This document shows, in pieces, positions 31,508 to 36,961 of a stretch of DNA of 36,961 bases; the stretch's first letter is position 1, and each line of letters opens with the position of its first letter. The position numbers and the translations under genes are program-made. The DNA is taken from NCBI GenBank assembly GCA_946566645.1, contig CAMNWZ010000003.1, positions 1-36,961 on the forward strand. Direction: 5' to 3'. This DNA is from an uncultured Clostridia bacterium (GTDB lineage: Bacteria > Bacillota > Clostridia > Oscillospirales > JAAYOS01). A model generated the notes under the pieces. That model was not told where the DNA came from. It worked only from the letters and a program-made list of their open reading frames with translations, and ran no database searches.

Positions 31508-31621
31508 TCAGTCGATAAGACCAGCCTCTCGATAGCGGCGCCAGCCCCACCAATAGGGCGTGACGTCGGTCGGATGGTACTCCTTTCACGCTGATTCGTA
31601 TAGCTTTTCCCAGATGTCCAT
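31508..31621 (-). pseudogene. Short TGA-interrupted gene relic
   Basis: Minus strand: AAAGGAG, then ATG (plus 31619-31621), eleven codons MDIWEKLYESA, an in-frame TGA (plus 31586-31588), and 25 further codons beginning KEYHPTDVTPYWWGW before a stop at 31508. The frame is protein-like on both sides of the TGA, and the ribosome site is good, 13 bases after the metallophosphoesterase. The opening resembles, from memory, the start of small cytidine-deaminase-like proteins of Clostridia (MDIWEKLYE followed by K-EYHP and a SPF-like stretch), so it may be the decayed 5' end of such a gene. A CGA-to-TGA change would explain the stop. Selenocysteine or an intact 11-aa peptide are less likely alternatives. 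Confidence 0.5.
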
Positions 31622-31634
31622 ATGTTTTTCTCCT

Positions 31635-32711
31635 TTATTTGAAATAAAATCCCGCTTCGGCACGGTCGTTTTTGACGAGGATGCGGTCGCCGAACTCGCG
31701 CAGGACGCTGAGCGTTTCGCCCTCGCGCACGCCGAGTCTTGCGTCGGTGATATCGACGCTGCAGAGTCCATGTTCGTCCTCGTACAGAAATCCGTTCGGG
31801 ATGTCCATCTCGGCACCGTTTTTCAGCGCGCGGCAGAGGGAGAACTCGTCTCCGCGCTCGATAAGCTCAACGGCGTTTTCCGGCCAAGTGATGGCTGTTC
31901 CGCCGTGGGGAGCCTGCGCATGTGGCGCGCGCAGCTTTGGGAAGTTGTCCACGCAGACCCATGTCCACTCGCCGGTCTCGTTATCGAGTATCACGCCGTT
32001 GAGCTGCCCGAAGTCCTTGAGATTCGTGCCGCCGTCTATCGAGAGCGTGTTGCACTCCGCGTTGTAGAGCGGAGCGTAGTTCAGCGAGTCGGCGCGGTAG
32101 TTGGAGGACGGCCAGTGCCCGACGAGCAGCAGCTTCGAGAATCTGTGCTCCGCCGTCTCGTGAAAGCGCGGCGTGGCGAGGACGTATTCGAGGTCCTGAT
32201 GCTCGAGGCTTTCGTCGGCAAGTCCGGCGTGGGCAAAGAGGAACTTGTCGGTCTCGAGTATGTGCGGCAGCGAGCGCAGAAAGTCGAACTCGGCGGCAAA
32301 TGCCCGCTCCGCCTGCTCGCGGACGGCGTGCGCCTCCTCGACGGTTTCGGGCAGCGGAAGCCCGAGCGCGACCGCCGATTCGTAGAGTACGGTGCGCCCG
32401 AAGTGGCGTTTGAAGTGGTTGAATATTTCCTCGTCGTTTCCTTCCAGCGTGAAGAGGTCGTTGTTGCCCATGAGGACAAACACGTTCTGCGACTTTACAA
32501 GCTCCATTATGCAGCGGACGGTGCCGAGGTTCTGCGTGCCCTTCTGCACCAGGTCGCCGATGATGACGAGCGTGTCGACCTGCGGCGTGTACTCCATCTT
32601 TTCAAGCAGCGCCCTAAAGCCGTCCAGGTCGCCGTGGATGTCGCTTGTGACAAGTATTCGCTTGGTTTTTATGTGCTCGCGTATCACGCGGACGTCGCCG
32701 TCAAATTTCAT
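31635..32711 (-). CDS. Calcineurin-like metallophosphoesterase (Ser/Thr phosphatase family)
   Basis: A 358-residue protein. The metal motifs are in order: SDIHGD (residues 23-28, Asp24 and His26), GDLVQKG (Asp53), GNND (82-85), a histidine in LFAHAGL and another in LVGHWP. A C-terminal extension of roughly 100 residues follows, with a possible regulatory or beta-rich fold that I do not recognise. Members dephosphorylate proteins or hydrolyse dinucleoside polyphosphates such as Ap4A. The ATG at 32711 follows AGGGGG; a longer frame covers the promoter and was rejected. Its promoter is TTGACT-17-TATACT. It is convergent with the hydrogenase operon. Confidence 0.85.
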   Translation of the reverse strand: MKFDGDVRVIREHIKTKRILVTSDIHGDLDGFRALLEKMEYTPQVDTLVIIGDLVQKGTQNLGTVRCIMELVKSQNVFVLMGNNDLFTLEGNDEEIFNHFKRHFGRTVLYESAVALGLPLPETVEEAHAVREQAERAFAAEFDFLRSLPHILETDKFLFAHAGLADESLEHQDLEYVLATPRFHETAEHRFSKLLLVGHWPSSNYRADSLNYAPLYNAECNTLSIDGGTNLKDFGQLNGVILDNETGEWTWVCVDNFPKLRAPHAQAPHGGTAITWPENAVELIERGDEFSLCRALKNGAEMDIPNGFLYEDEHGLCSVDITDARLGVREGETLSVLREFGDRILVKNDRAEAGFYFK

Positions 32712-32742
32712 GTCCGTTCCCCCTTTTTTGCGGCATGTGACA

Positions 32743-32771
32743 AGTATAACAGGGGAGAGACGGCAAGTCAA
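32743..32771 (-). promoter_or_regulatory. Sigma-A promoter of the metallophosphoesterase
   Basis: On the minus strand TTGACT (plus 32766-32771) and TATACT (plus 32743-32748) are spaced by 17 bp, 32 bases before the ATG. Confidence 0.8.
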
Positions 32772-32805
32772 GCAGGGCGAATACGCAAGAAAGCACAGTG
32801 GGGAC

Positions 32806-32834
32806 TTGCATTTTTCGAAATACGGTAGTATAAT
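32806..32834 (+). promoter_or_regulatory. Sigma-A promoter of the PNPOx-family gene and M3 peptidase
   Basis: TTGCAT (32806-32811) and a perfect TATAAT (32829-32834) are spaced by 17 bp, followed by GGGGAGGGA and the ATG at 32864. Confidence 0.82.
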
Positions 32835-32863
32835 CAATATAGCATAAAATGGGGAGGGATACG

Positions 32864-33256
32864 ATGAACAAGGCGGCTGATTTCCTGCGCGACGCGGGAG
32901 TTTTCTACATAGCCACCACCGACGGCGACCAGGCGCGCGTGCGTCCGTTCGGCGGCGTGTTAGAGTTCGACGGCGGCGTGTATATTGTCAGCGACAAGCA
33001 GAAGGACGTTGTAAAGCAGATACTGGCGAACCCGAAGGTGGAGATAGCCTGCACCAACGCGGACGGCGAGTGGATGCGCATAACCGCCTGCGCCGTTATC
33101 GACGACCGACCGGAGGTCAAGGAGTGGGCGCTGGACGAAAGTCCGTTTCTTAGAAAGCTGCACACGGTGGATGATCCGAACTTCGCCTGCATCCGTCTGA
33201 CCGGCGCGAAGTGCAAGCTGGTGGGCGGACTGGGAACAGAGGAGTTCAAGTTTTAA
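32864..33256 (+). CDS. Pyridoxamine 5'-phosphate oxidase-family flavoprotein
   Basis: A 130-residue split-barrel protein of the FMN-binding PNPOx-like family. The N-terminal strand pair reads FYIATTDGDQARVRPFG, then VYIVSDKQKDVVKQILANPKVEIA and a C-terminal FACIRLTGAKCKLVG. Proteins of this size act as FMN- or F420-type reductases or bind haem; the exact substrate is unknown, and true PdxH activity is unlikely given the short length. The ATG at 32864 is preferred over an in-frame ATG at 32849 because it follows GGGAGGG. It lies 30 bases before the M3 peptidase gene and probably shares its transcript. Confidence 0.85.
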   Translation: MNKAADFLRDAGVFYIATTDGDQARVRPFGGVLEFDGGVYIVSDKQKDVVKQILANPKVEIACTNADGEWMRITACAVIDDRPEVKEWALDESPFLRKLHTVDDPNFACIRLTGAKCKLVGGLGTEEFKF

Positions 33257-33286
33257 TCGCTATTATTATTTAAGGAGGACTGCAAG

Positions 33287-34990
33287 ATGGAGAAGTTCTG
33301 GGATCTGCCCTACGAGCGAATCGAGTTCGAGACGATCAAGGCGGCGCACGAGAAGTCACTCGCCGCGCTGAAGAACGCGAAGACCTACAATGAGGCGCGC
33401 GACGCGTTCCTTGCCCGCGAGAAGGAGGACGCGCACGTCAGCACGACCGCGTCTGTCTGCATGAACCGCTATCAGATAGACACCCGCGACGAGTACTACG
33501 CAAAGGAGCGCGAGTATTGGTCGAACACCATGCCGCAGATAAACGGGCTTAACAGCGAGTGGACCGACGCTCTGCTTGCGTCGCCGTTCCGCGCCGACTT
33601 CGAGAAGGAGTTCGGCAAGCTGATGTTCAAGAACGCCGAGATACGCCGCCGCTGCTTCAAGCCGGAGATAATAGCCGACCTCCAGGAGGAGAGCCGCCTT
33701 GTCAACGAGTATTCCAAGCTCATCGCGTCGGCGCAGATAGACTTTGAGGGCGAGAAGCGCACCCTGCCGCAGATGACGCCGTTCAAGGTGTCGCCGGACG
33801 ACAAGCTCCGCCGCGCCGCGTGGCAGGCTGAGGGCGACTGGTACAACTCGCACGGCGAGGAGCTGGACGAGATATACGACAAGCTGGTCAAGGTCCGCGA
33901 CGGCATGGCGAAGAAGATGGGCTACAAGAACTATCTGCCGCTCGGATACGACAACATGTGCCGCAACAGCTACACCGCCGAGGATGTGGCGAAGTTCCGC
34001 GACGCGGTTATCAAGTACCTCGTTCCGGTGGCGGCGCAGATAAAGAAGGAGCAGGTCGAGCGCACTTGTCTGCCCTATCCGATGACGCTTGCCGACGAGG
34101 GACTGGTCTTCCGCAGCGGCAACGCGACCCCGTGCGGAAGCTCGGACGACATACTCGCCGCGGGACGCAAGATGTACCACGAGCTGTCCCCCGAGACCGC
34201 AGAGTTTATAGACTTCCTCTACGACCACGAGCTGCTCGACGTGCTGTCCAAGCCGGGCAAGGGCGGCGGCGGACACTGCGCGACATTCATGGAGTACGGC
34301 GCGCCGTTTGTGTTCGCGAACTTCAACGGCACGCAGGGCGACGTCGAGGTGGTGACCCACGAGTGCGGTCACGCGTTCGCGTCGTACATGGCGCGCGAGA
34401 TAGAACCGATGGCTTCCCGCCACGCGACGCTCGAGAGCTGCGAGGTACACTCGATGTCGATGGAATTCTTCGCCGAGAGCTGGTCGGAGGACTTCTTCGG
34501 AGGGGACGCGGACAAGTACCGCTACTCGCACCTCGCGTACGCCATATGCTTCATACCCTACGGCACGATGGTCGACCACTTCCAGCACATCGTGTACGAG
34601 CATCCCGAGCTTACGCCGGCGCAGCGCCATGAGGAGTGGAAGAAGCTGGAGGCGACCTATCGCCCGTGGCTGAAGATAGCCGAGATACCGTTCTACGGCG
34701 AGGGTCGCGGCTGGCAGCGTCAGTCGCACATCTATCAGCGTCCGTTCTACTACATCGACTACTGCCTCGCGCAGACGGTGGCGCTCCAGTTCTGGGCGTG
34801 CATCCAGCGTGACCGCAAGGACGCGTGGAACCGCTACATGGCGCTCGTGCGCAAGGCGGGCACCGAGACTTTCGACGGTCTTGTCGCGACCGCCGGTCTG
34901 GACACTCCGTTCGGCGACGCGGCGATAGAGGATGTCGCGAACACCGCCAAGAAGTTCCTCGACGAGTTTGACAAGAGCACGCTGAAATAA
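33287..34990 (+). CDS. M3-family oligoendopeptidase
   Basis: A 567-residue zinc peptidase of the PepF/oligoendopeptidase type. The HECGH motif is at residues 358-362 (His358, Glu359, His362), and the probable third ligand is Glu386 in the ESCEVHS segment. The C-terminal YIDYCLAQTVALQFW helix is typical of M3 enzymes that enclose short peptides in a deep channel. No signal peptide is present, so it cleaves oligopeptides in the cytoplasm. The start follows AAGGAGG. Length is normal for the family. It may complement the peptide-processing genes elsewhere in the window, though no operon link exists. Confidence 0.93.
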   Translation: MEKFWDLPYERIEFETIKAAHEKSLAALKNAKTYNEARDAFLAREKEDAHVSTTASVCMNRYQIDTRDEYYAKEREYWSNTMPQINGLNSEWTDALLASPFRADFEKEFGKLMFKNAEIRRRCFKPEIIADLQEESRLVNEYSKLIASAQIDFEGEKRTLPQMTPFKVSPDDKLRRAAWQAEGDWYNSHGEELDEIYDKLVKVRDGMAKKMGYKNYLPLGYDNMCRNSYTAEDVAKFRDAVIKYLVPVAAQIKKEQVERTCLPYPMTLADEGLVFRSGNATPCGSSDDILAAGRKMYHELSPETAEFIDFLYDHELLDVLSKPGKGGGGHCATFMEYGAPFVFANFNGTQGDVEVVTHECGHAFASYMAREIEPMASRHATLESCEVHSMSMEFFAESWSEDFFGGDADKYRYSHLAYAICFIPYGTMVDHFQHIVYEHPELTPAQRHEEWKKLEATYRPWLKIAEIPFYGEGRGWQRQSHIYQRPFYYIDYCLAQTVALQFWACIQRDRKDAWNRYMALVRKAGTETFDGLVATAGLDTPFGDAAIEDVANTAKKFLDEFDKSTLK

Positions 34991-34993
34991 GAC

Positions 34994-35023
34994 TTGTCCA
35001 TACGGACGAAAATATGCTATAAT
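34994..35023 (+). promoter_or_regulatory. Sigma-A promoter of the queT unit
   Basis: TTGTCC (34994-34999) and a perfect TATAAT (35018-35023) are spaced by 18 bp. Transcription would begin around 35030, inside the leader discussed next. No clear terminator separates it from the M3 gene. Confidence 0.65.
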
Positions 35024-35025
35024 AT

Positions 35026-35112
35026 GTCGGGCGTCACGAATGAGAAGTAGGGCGCCCGACTGTAATTTTGAAAGGCGCGGACTGCTTTTCCGCGTAGAAG
35101 GGGTAATGAAAA
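35026..35112 (+). promoter_or_regulatory. Structured 5' leader of queT, candidate preQ1 riboswitch
   Basis: The leader has an 8-bp stem (35026-35033 with 35053-35060) whose loop spans 19 bases, an A/U-rich linker, a second stem (35076-35081 with 35089-35094), and then the ribosome site GAAGGGG (35097-35103). The loop bases CUUUUC (35085-35090) can pair with GAAGGG (35097-35102), an alternative that would hide the ribosome site. queT genes are commonly controlled by preQ1 riboswitches. I could not match it confidently to the preQ1-I, II or III consensus. The promoter position means the first stem arm may begin at or just before the transcript start. Confidence 0.45.
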
Positions 35113-35640
35113 ATGAATAGCAGGAAGATCAGGGACATCGTCATAGCGGCGATGGTCGGTGCCGTGTACGCGGCGCTCACGCTTGTCGTGCCGGCGCTCA
35201 GCTTCGGCGCGGTGCAGTTTCGGTTCAGCGAGGCGCTCTGTGTGCTGCCCTTCTTCATGCCGCATACGGCGTGGGGACTGGCGGTCGGCTGTGCGTTTGC
35301 GAATCTGTTCGGCGGCTTCGGCTGGATGGACATCGTGTTCGGCAGCCTCGCGACGCTCGCCGCGGGGCTTATCGCGTCTCGGACGAAGCATCGCGTGCTC
35401 GTGCCGCTGCCGGCGGTGCTGATAAACGCGGTGGTCGTCGGCGCGGTGATATCCTACAGCATGGCGGGCACGAGCGCCGCCTTCGGGGGAGTATTCGCGT
35501 GGAACATGCTCACCGTCGGCGCGGGTCAGCTCGGCGCGTGCTACGGACTTGGGCTGCCGCTCATCTACGCTCTTCCGAATATTCGTCCGCTGAGAAAATA
35601 TTTTGCACAAAATTTGACAGGGGAGACCGAACATGACTAA
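35113..35640 (+). CDS. queT: QueT-family queuosine-precursor transporter (ECF S component)
   Basis: A 175-residue membrane protein with about five to six hydrophobic segments. The N-terminal KIRDIVIAAMVGAVYAALTL, the VQFRFSEALCVLPFF motif (aromatic/Arg/Glu, characteristic of QueT) and GCAFANLFGG identify the family. It is the substrate-binding S component of an energy-coupling-factor importer, taking up preQ0/preQ1-type precursors of queuosine in tRNA; the energising module is encoded elsewhere. The ATG at 35113 is in frame and follows GAAGGGG; another ATG at 35106 is out of frame. It overlaps the next gene by 8 bp. Confidence 0.9.
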   Translation: MNSRKIRDIVIAAMVGAVYAALTLVVPALSFGAVQFRFSEALCVLPFFMPHTAWGLAVGCAFANLFGGFGWMDIVFGSLATLAAGLIASRTKHRVLVPLPAVLINAVVVGAVISYSMAGTSAAFGGVFAWNMLTVGAGQLGACYGLGLPLIYALPNIRPLRKYFAQNLTGETEHD

Positions 35641-36076
35641 GACTAAGGGCGGGCTTAAACCGCAGACGCTCGGCGCGATACTGATACTGCTCGCGATAAC
35701 GATAGGGATATTCCTGCCGTGGTACAGCGGAATGTCGCTGCTCAGCGTGATAGTCGGGGGACTAAGCGCGAGCGGAAGCCTCGGCGCGCTCGGCGCTATG
35801 CTAGATTTCAGCGCGATGTCCAGCCTGATAACCGCCATCTTCGTGCTGCTCGCGCTGATGACCGTCGGCTCGATAGCGTTCGGCGTGCGGACGGTGGTGA
35901 CGTCGTTCGGCACGCGTCCGAAGGGCATGACCCCTTGCGGACTGCTGATATTCGTCATCGCGGCTGCGGCGTTCGCGGTGGTGATGGTGGTCGGAAGCAT
36001 AGGATCGGTGCAGCCCGGGCTTTGGCTCTGCCTCATCGCCGGACTGGCTTCGCTGCTGTGGGGCATATTCGCTTAA
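35633..36076 (+). CDS. Four-helix integral membrane protein, unknown function
   Basis: A 147-residue hydrophobic protein with predicted spans at about residues 12-30, 62-84, 102-122 and 126-146, and a Gly/Ser-rich segment at 33-58. No conserved motif was recognised. It overlaps queT by 8 bp, with its ribosome site (AGGGGAGA) inside queT, so it is cotranscribed and coupled. A link to precursor uptake is possible but is only an inference from position. Most isoleucines are encoded by ATA. Confidence 0.8.
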   Translation: MTKTKGGLKPQTLGAILILLAITIGIFLPWYSGMSLLSVIVGGLSASGSLGALGAMLDFSAMSSLITAIFVLLALMTVGSIAFGVRTVVTSFGTRPKGMTPCGLLIFVIAAAAFAVVMVVGSIGSVQPGLWLCLIAGLASLLWGIFA

Positions 36077-36104
36077 ACGACACTGAAATTCGTCATTTTG
36101 ACTA

Positions 36105-36133
36105 TTGACTGTGTCGATGCGCGGTGCTAGAAT
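36105..36133 (+). promoter_or_regulatory. Sigma-A promoter of the lipoprotein gene
   Basis: TTGACT (36105-36110) and TAGAAT (36128-36133) are spaced by 17 bp. The following leader (to 36199) has a small CGGTTT/AAACCG hairpin near 36138-36164 and an AT-rich stretch before GAGGAG. Confidence 0.75.
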
Positions 36134-36199
36134 AAACCACGGTTTTGAAGTCGGCTTTAAACCGATTTCGACAATAATTATTTTGAGGAGAGAGTGGAA

Positions 36200-36598
36200 A
36201 TGAAGAAATTTGCGGCACTTTTCCTCGCGGTTGTTCTGGCGTTTTCGCTGGTAGCCTGCGGAGGACAGGACGGCGCGTCGGCGCTGAAGAAGTATGTTGA
36301 GTCGGACGAGTTCCAGGCACAGGTTCAGACGCTGACCAGCCAGTATGAGCAGCTGGGCATGAAGCTGGAGATCGGCGTCGAGGGCGAGCAGCTTATCTAC
36401 ACCTGCACCTTTGCCGAGCAGATCGATAGCGAGCTGGGTGAGCAGTTCGAGGCTGCGCTCGATCAGCAGGCGGCTACCTTCGAGGGCATTGCAAGCCAGC
36501 TCAAGACCGAGCTGAAGATCGCGAACCCGACCGTGCTTGTCCAGTATATCAATGCTGACGGCAGCGAGCTTGCGAGCAAGACCTTCAGCGCGAAGTAA
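36200..36598 (+). CDS. Small secreted lipoprotein (DUF4854-like)
   Basis: A 132-residue lipoprotein. The signal peptide is followed by a lipobox LVAC with Cys20. The mature part has an N-terminal helix, a QVQTLTSQYEQLGMKLEIGVEGEQLIYTCTF hairpin and an ending with VLVQYINADGSELASKTF, which resembles the DUF4854 domain family common in gut Clostridia (from memory). The function of that family is unknown; it sits outside the membrane. ATG at 36200 is preferred to GTG at 36194 because GAGGAG is nine bases upstream. Codon use is more even than in the rest of the window. Confidence 0.85.
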   Translation: MKKFAALFLAVVLAFSLVACGGQDGASALKKYVESDEFQAQVQTLTSQYEQLGMKLEIGVEGEQLIYTCTFAEQIDSELGEQFEAALDQQAATFEGIASQLKTELKIANPTVLVQYINADGSELASKTFSAK

Positions 36599-36612
36599 TC
36601 GGATACATAGCG

Positions 36613-36649
36613 AAAAAACGGGCGACGCCGTGTGCGCCGTCCGTTTTTT
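36613..36649 (+). terminator. Rho-independent terminator of the lipoprotein gene
   Basis: An inverted repeat with one G-U pair and one A-C mismatch ends in TTTTTT (36644-36649), a few bases after the lipoprotein stop. Confidence 0.8.
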
Positions 36650-36692
36650 ATTTCGGCATTTGCGGAAAGTTAGAAAAAATCGAAAAATCGGC

Positions 36693-36721
36693 TTGACAAA
36701 ACCGCGAACCTGTTGTACACT
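36693..36721 (+). promoter_or_regulatory. rRNA-type promoter P1
   Basis: A consensus TTGACA (36693-36698) and TACACT (36716-36721) are spaced by 17 bp, with an A-rich stretch upstream (36667-36688) that could act as an UP element. Confidence 0.75.
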
Positions 36722-36800
36722 ATCTAAGCTCGCCGAAATTGCGGGGTTTCGCGGGGTCGGCGGATGCGAAAATTTTTTCTGAAAAACTTCAAAAAAGGTA

Positions 36801-36829
36801 TTGACAGAGAAAACTATTCGCGCTATAAT
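36801..36829 (+). promoter_or_regulatory. rRNA-type promoter P2
   Basis: Both boxes are perfect: TTGACA (36801-36806) and TATAAT (36824-36829) with 17 bp between them and an A-rich upstream tract (36776-36797). This is the strongest promoter in the window. Confidence 0.88.
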
Positions 36830-36961
36830 ATAATTCCCGCCTGGGGTGAACTTAACGCCGAGCGGGGCACTGAAATGTCCGAATACTCGGGCATGACAGC
36901 GAGAAGGGCAGCACCTTGAAAATTAAACAACGTGACCATTAAGTGCCAAGAGGAAGGTGTG
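36830..36961 (+). other. Probable 16S rRNA operon leader (runs off the edge)
   Basis: No protein gene is present. The stretch GCACCTTGAAAATTAAACAA (36911-36930) is the kind of sequence that precedes 16S rRNA genes in Firmicutes, and it follows tandem strong promoters. The rRNA gene itself would begin just to the right of the window. A Cys-free hairpin-like CCGAGC/ACTCGGG pair is seen near 36859-36891. Confidence 0.6.

Noticed and set aside
31541-31588. Selenocysteine insertion at the TGA of the micro-ORF
   Set aside because: No convincing bacterial SECIS-type hairpin was found directly after the TGA, and the frame is very short; gene decay explains it more simply.
1-36961. CRISPR arrays, tRNAs, insertion sequences or prophage genes
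   Set aside because: No regularly spaced repeats, cloverleaf-like sequences, transposases, integrases or phage structural genes were recognised by reading.

Overview
The window looks like a chromosomal piece of an anaerobic, GC-rich member of the Clostridia (Oscillospiraceae/Christensenellales-like), probably a gut or rumen commensal. The support is: strong AGGAGG-type ribosome binding sites, sigma-A promoters with 17-bp spacers, an NAD-linked multisubunit [FeFe] hydrogenase, a QueT vitamin-type transporter, and hexuronate and plant-glycan style catabolic genes. The length (about 37 kb) would fit a fosmid insert, but the sequence does not prove that. No phage, transposase, CRISPR or tRNA was recognised. 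The right edge stops inside what looks like an rRNA-operon leader.

Layout. (1) 1-4247 (+): a truncated sugar-ABC solute-binding protein, an SGNH/GDSL hydrolase and a type-B carboxylesterase, ended by a terminator. (2) 8079-4308 (-): a four-gene operon of Gfo/Idh/MocA oxidoreductase, two xylose-isomerase-like TIM barrels and proC. (3) 8210-9988 (+): an M20 amidohydrolase and a YgjP-like metallopeptidase, fired from a promoter back-to-back with that of region 2. (4) 12776-9925 (-): tldD and tldE/pmbA; the tldE frame runs through its own terminator. (5) 15641-12906 (-): a siderophore-type ABC importer (lipoprotein, permease, ATPase) with overlapping genes. (6) 15786-18056 (+): a cytoplasmic GH2 glycosidase. 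(7) 21686-18113 (-): eda, kdgK, uxuA, uxuB, i.e. D-fructuronate to pyruvate plus glyceraldehyde-3-phosphate, without the uronate isomerase. (8) 22806-21721 (-): a 56-aa membrane protein and metA.

(9) 23010-31399 (+) is the centrepiece: ten genes for an HndABCD/HydABC-type, presumably electron-bifurcating [FeFe] hydrogenase (hydC, hydD-like, hydB, hydA) preceded by and interleaved with a putative sensory set: two DRTGG-domain proteins, two stand-alone GHKL ATPases, a HydS-like H-cluster protein with an extra C-terminal Fe-S domain, and a PHP phosphoesterase. (10) 32711-31508 (-): a metallophosphoesterase followed by a short TGA-interrupted gene relic. (11) 32864-36598 (+): a PNPOx-family flavoprotein, an M3 oligoendopeptidase, a queT transporter behind a structured leader (candidate preQ1 riboswitch), a membrane protein and a small lipoprotein. 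(12) 36693-36961: tandem strong promoters and a leader typical of rRNA operons.

How the genes work together: uptake and hydrolysis of decorated glycans (regions 1, 2, 6) feeds sugar or uronate catabolism (7), and the reduced ferredoxin and NADH produced by such fermentation can be disposed of as H2 by the hydrogenase (9). The most unusual points are ligand changes in HydA (a Cys-to-Gly in one Fe-S motif and TSCSP in the H-cluster loop), the hydrogenase-linked putative signalling set, the tldE frame crossing its terminator, and the TGA-interrupted micro-ORF.
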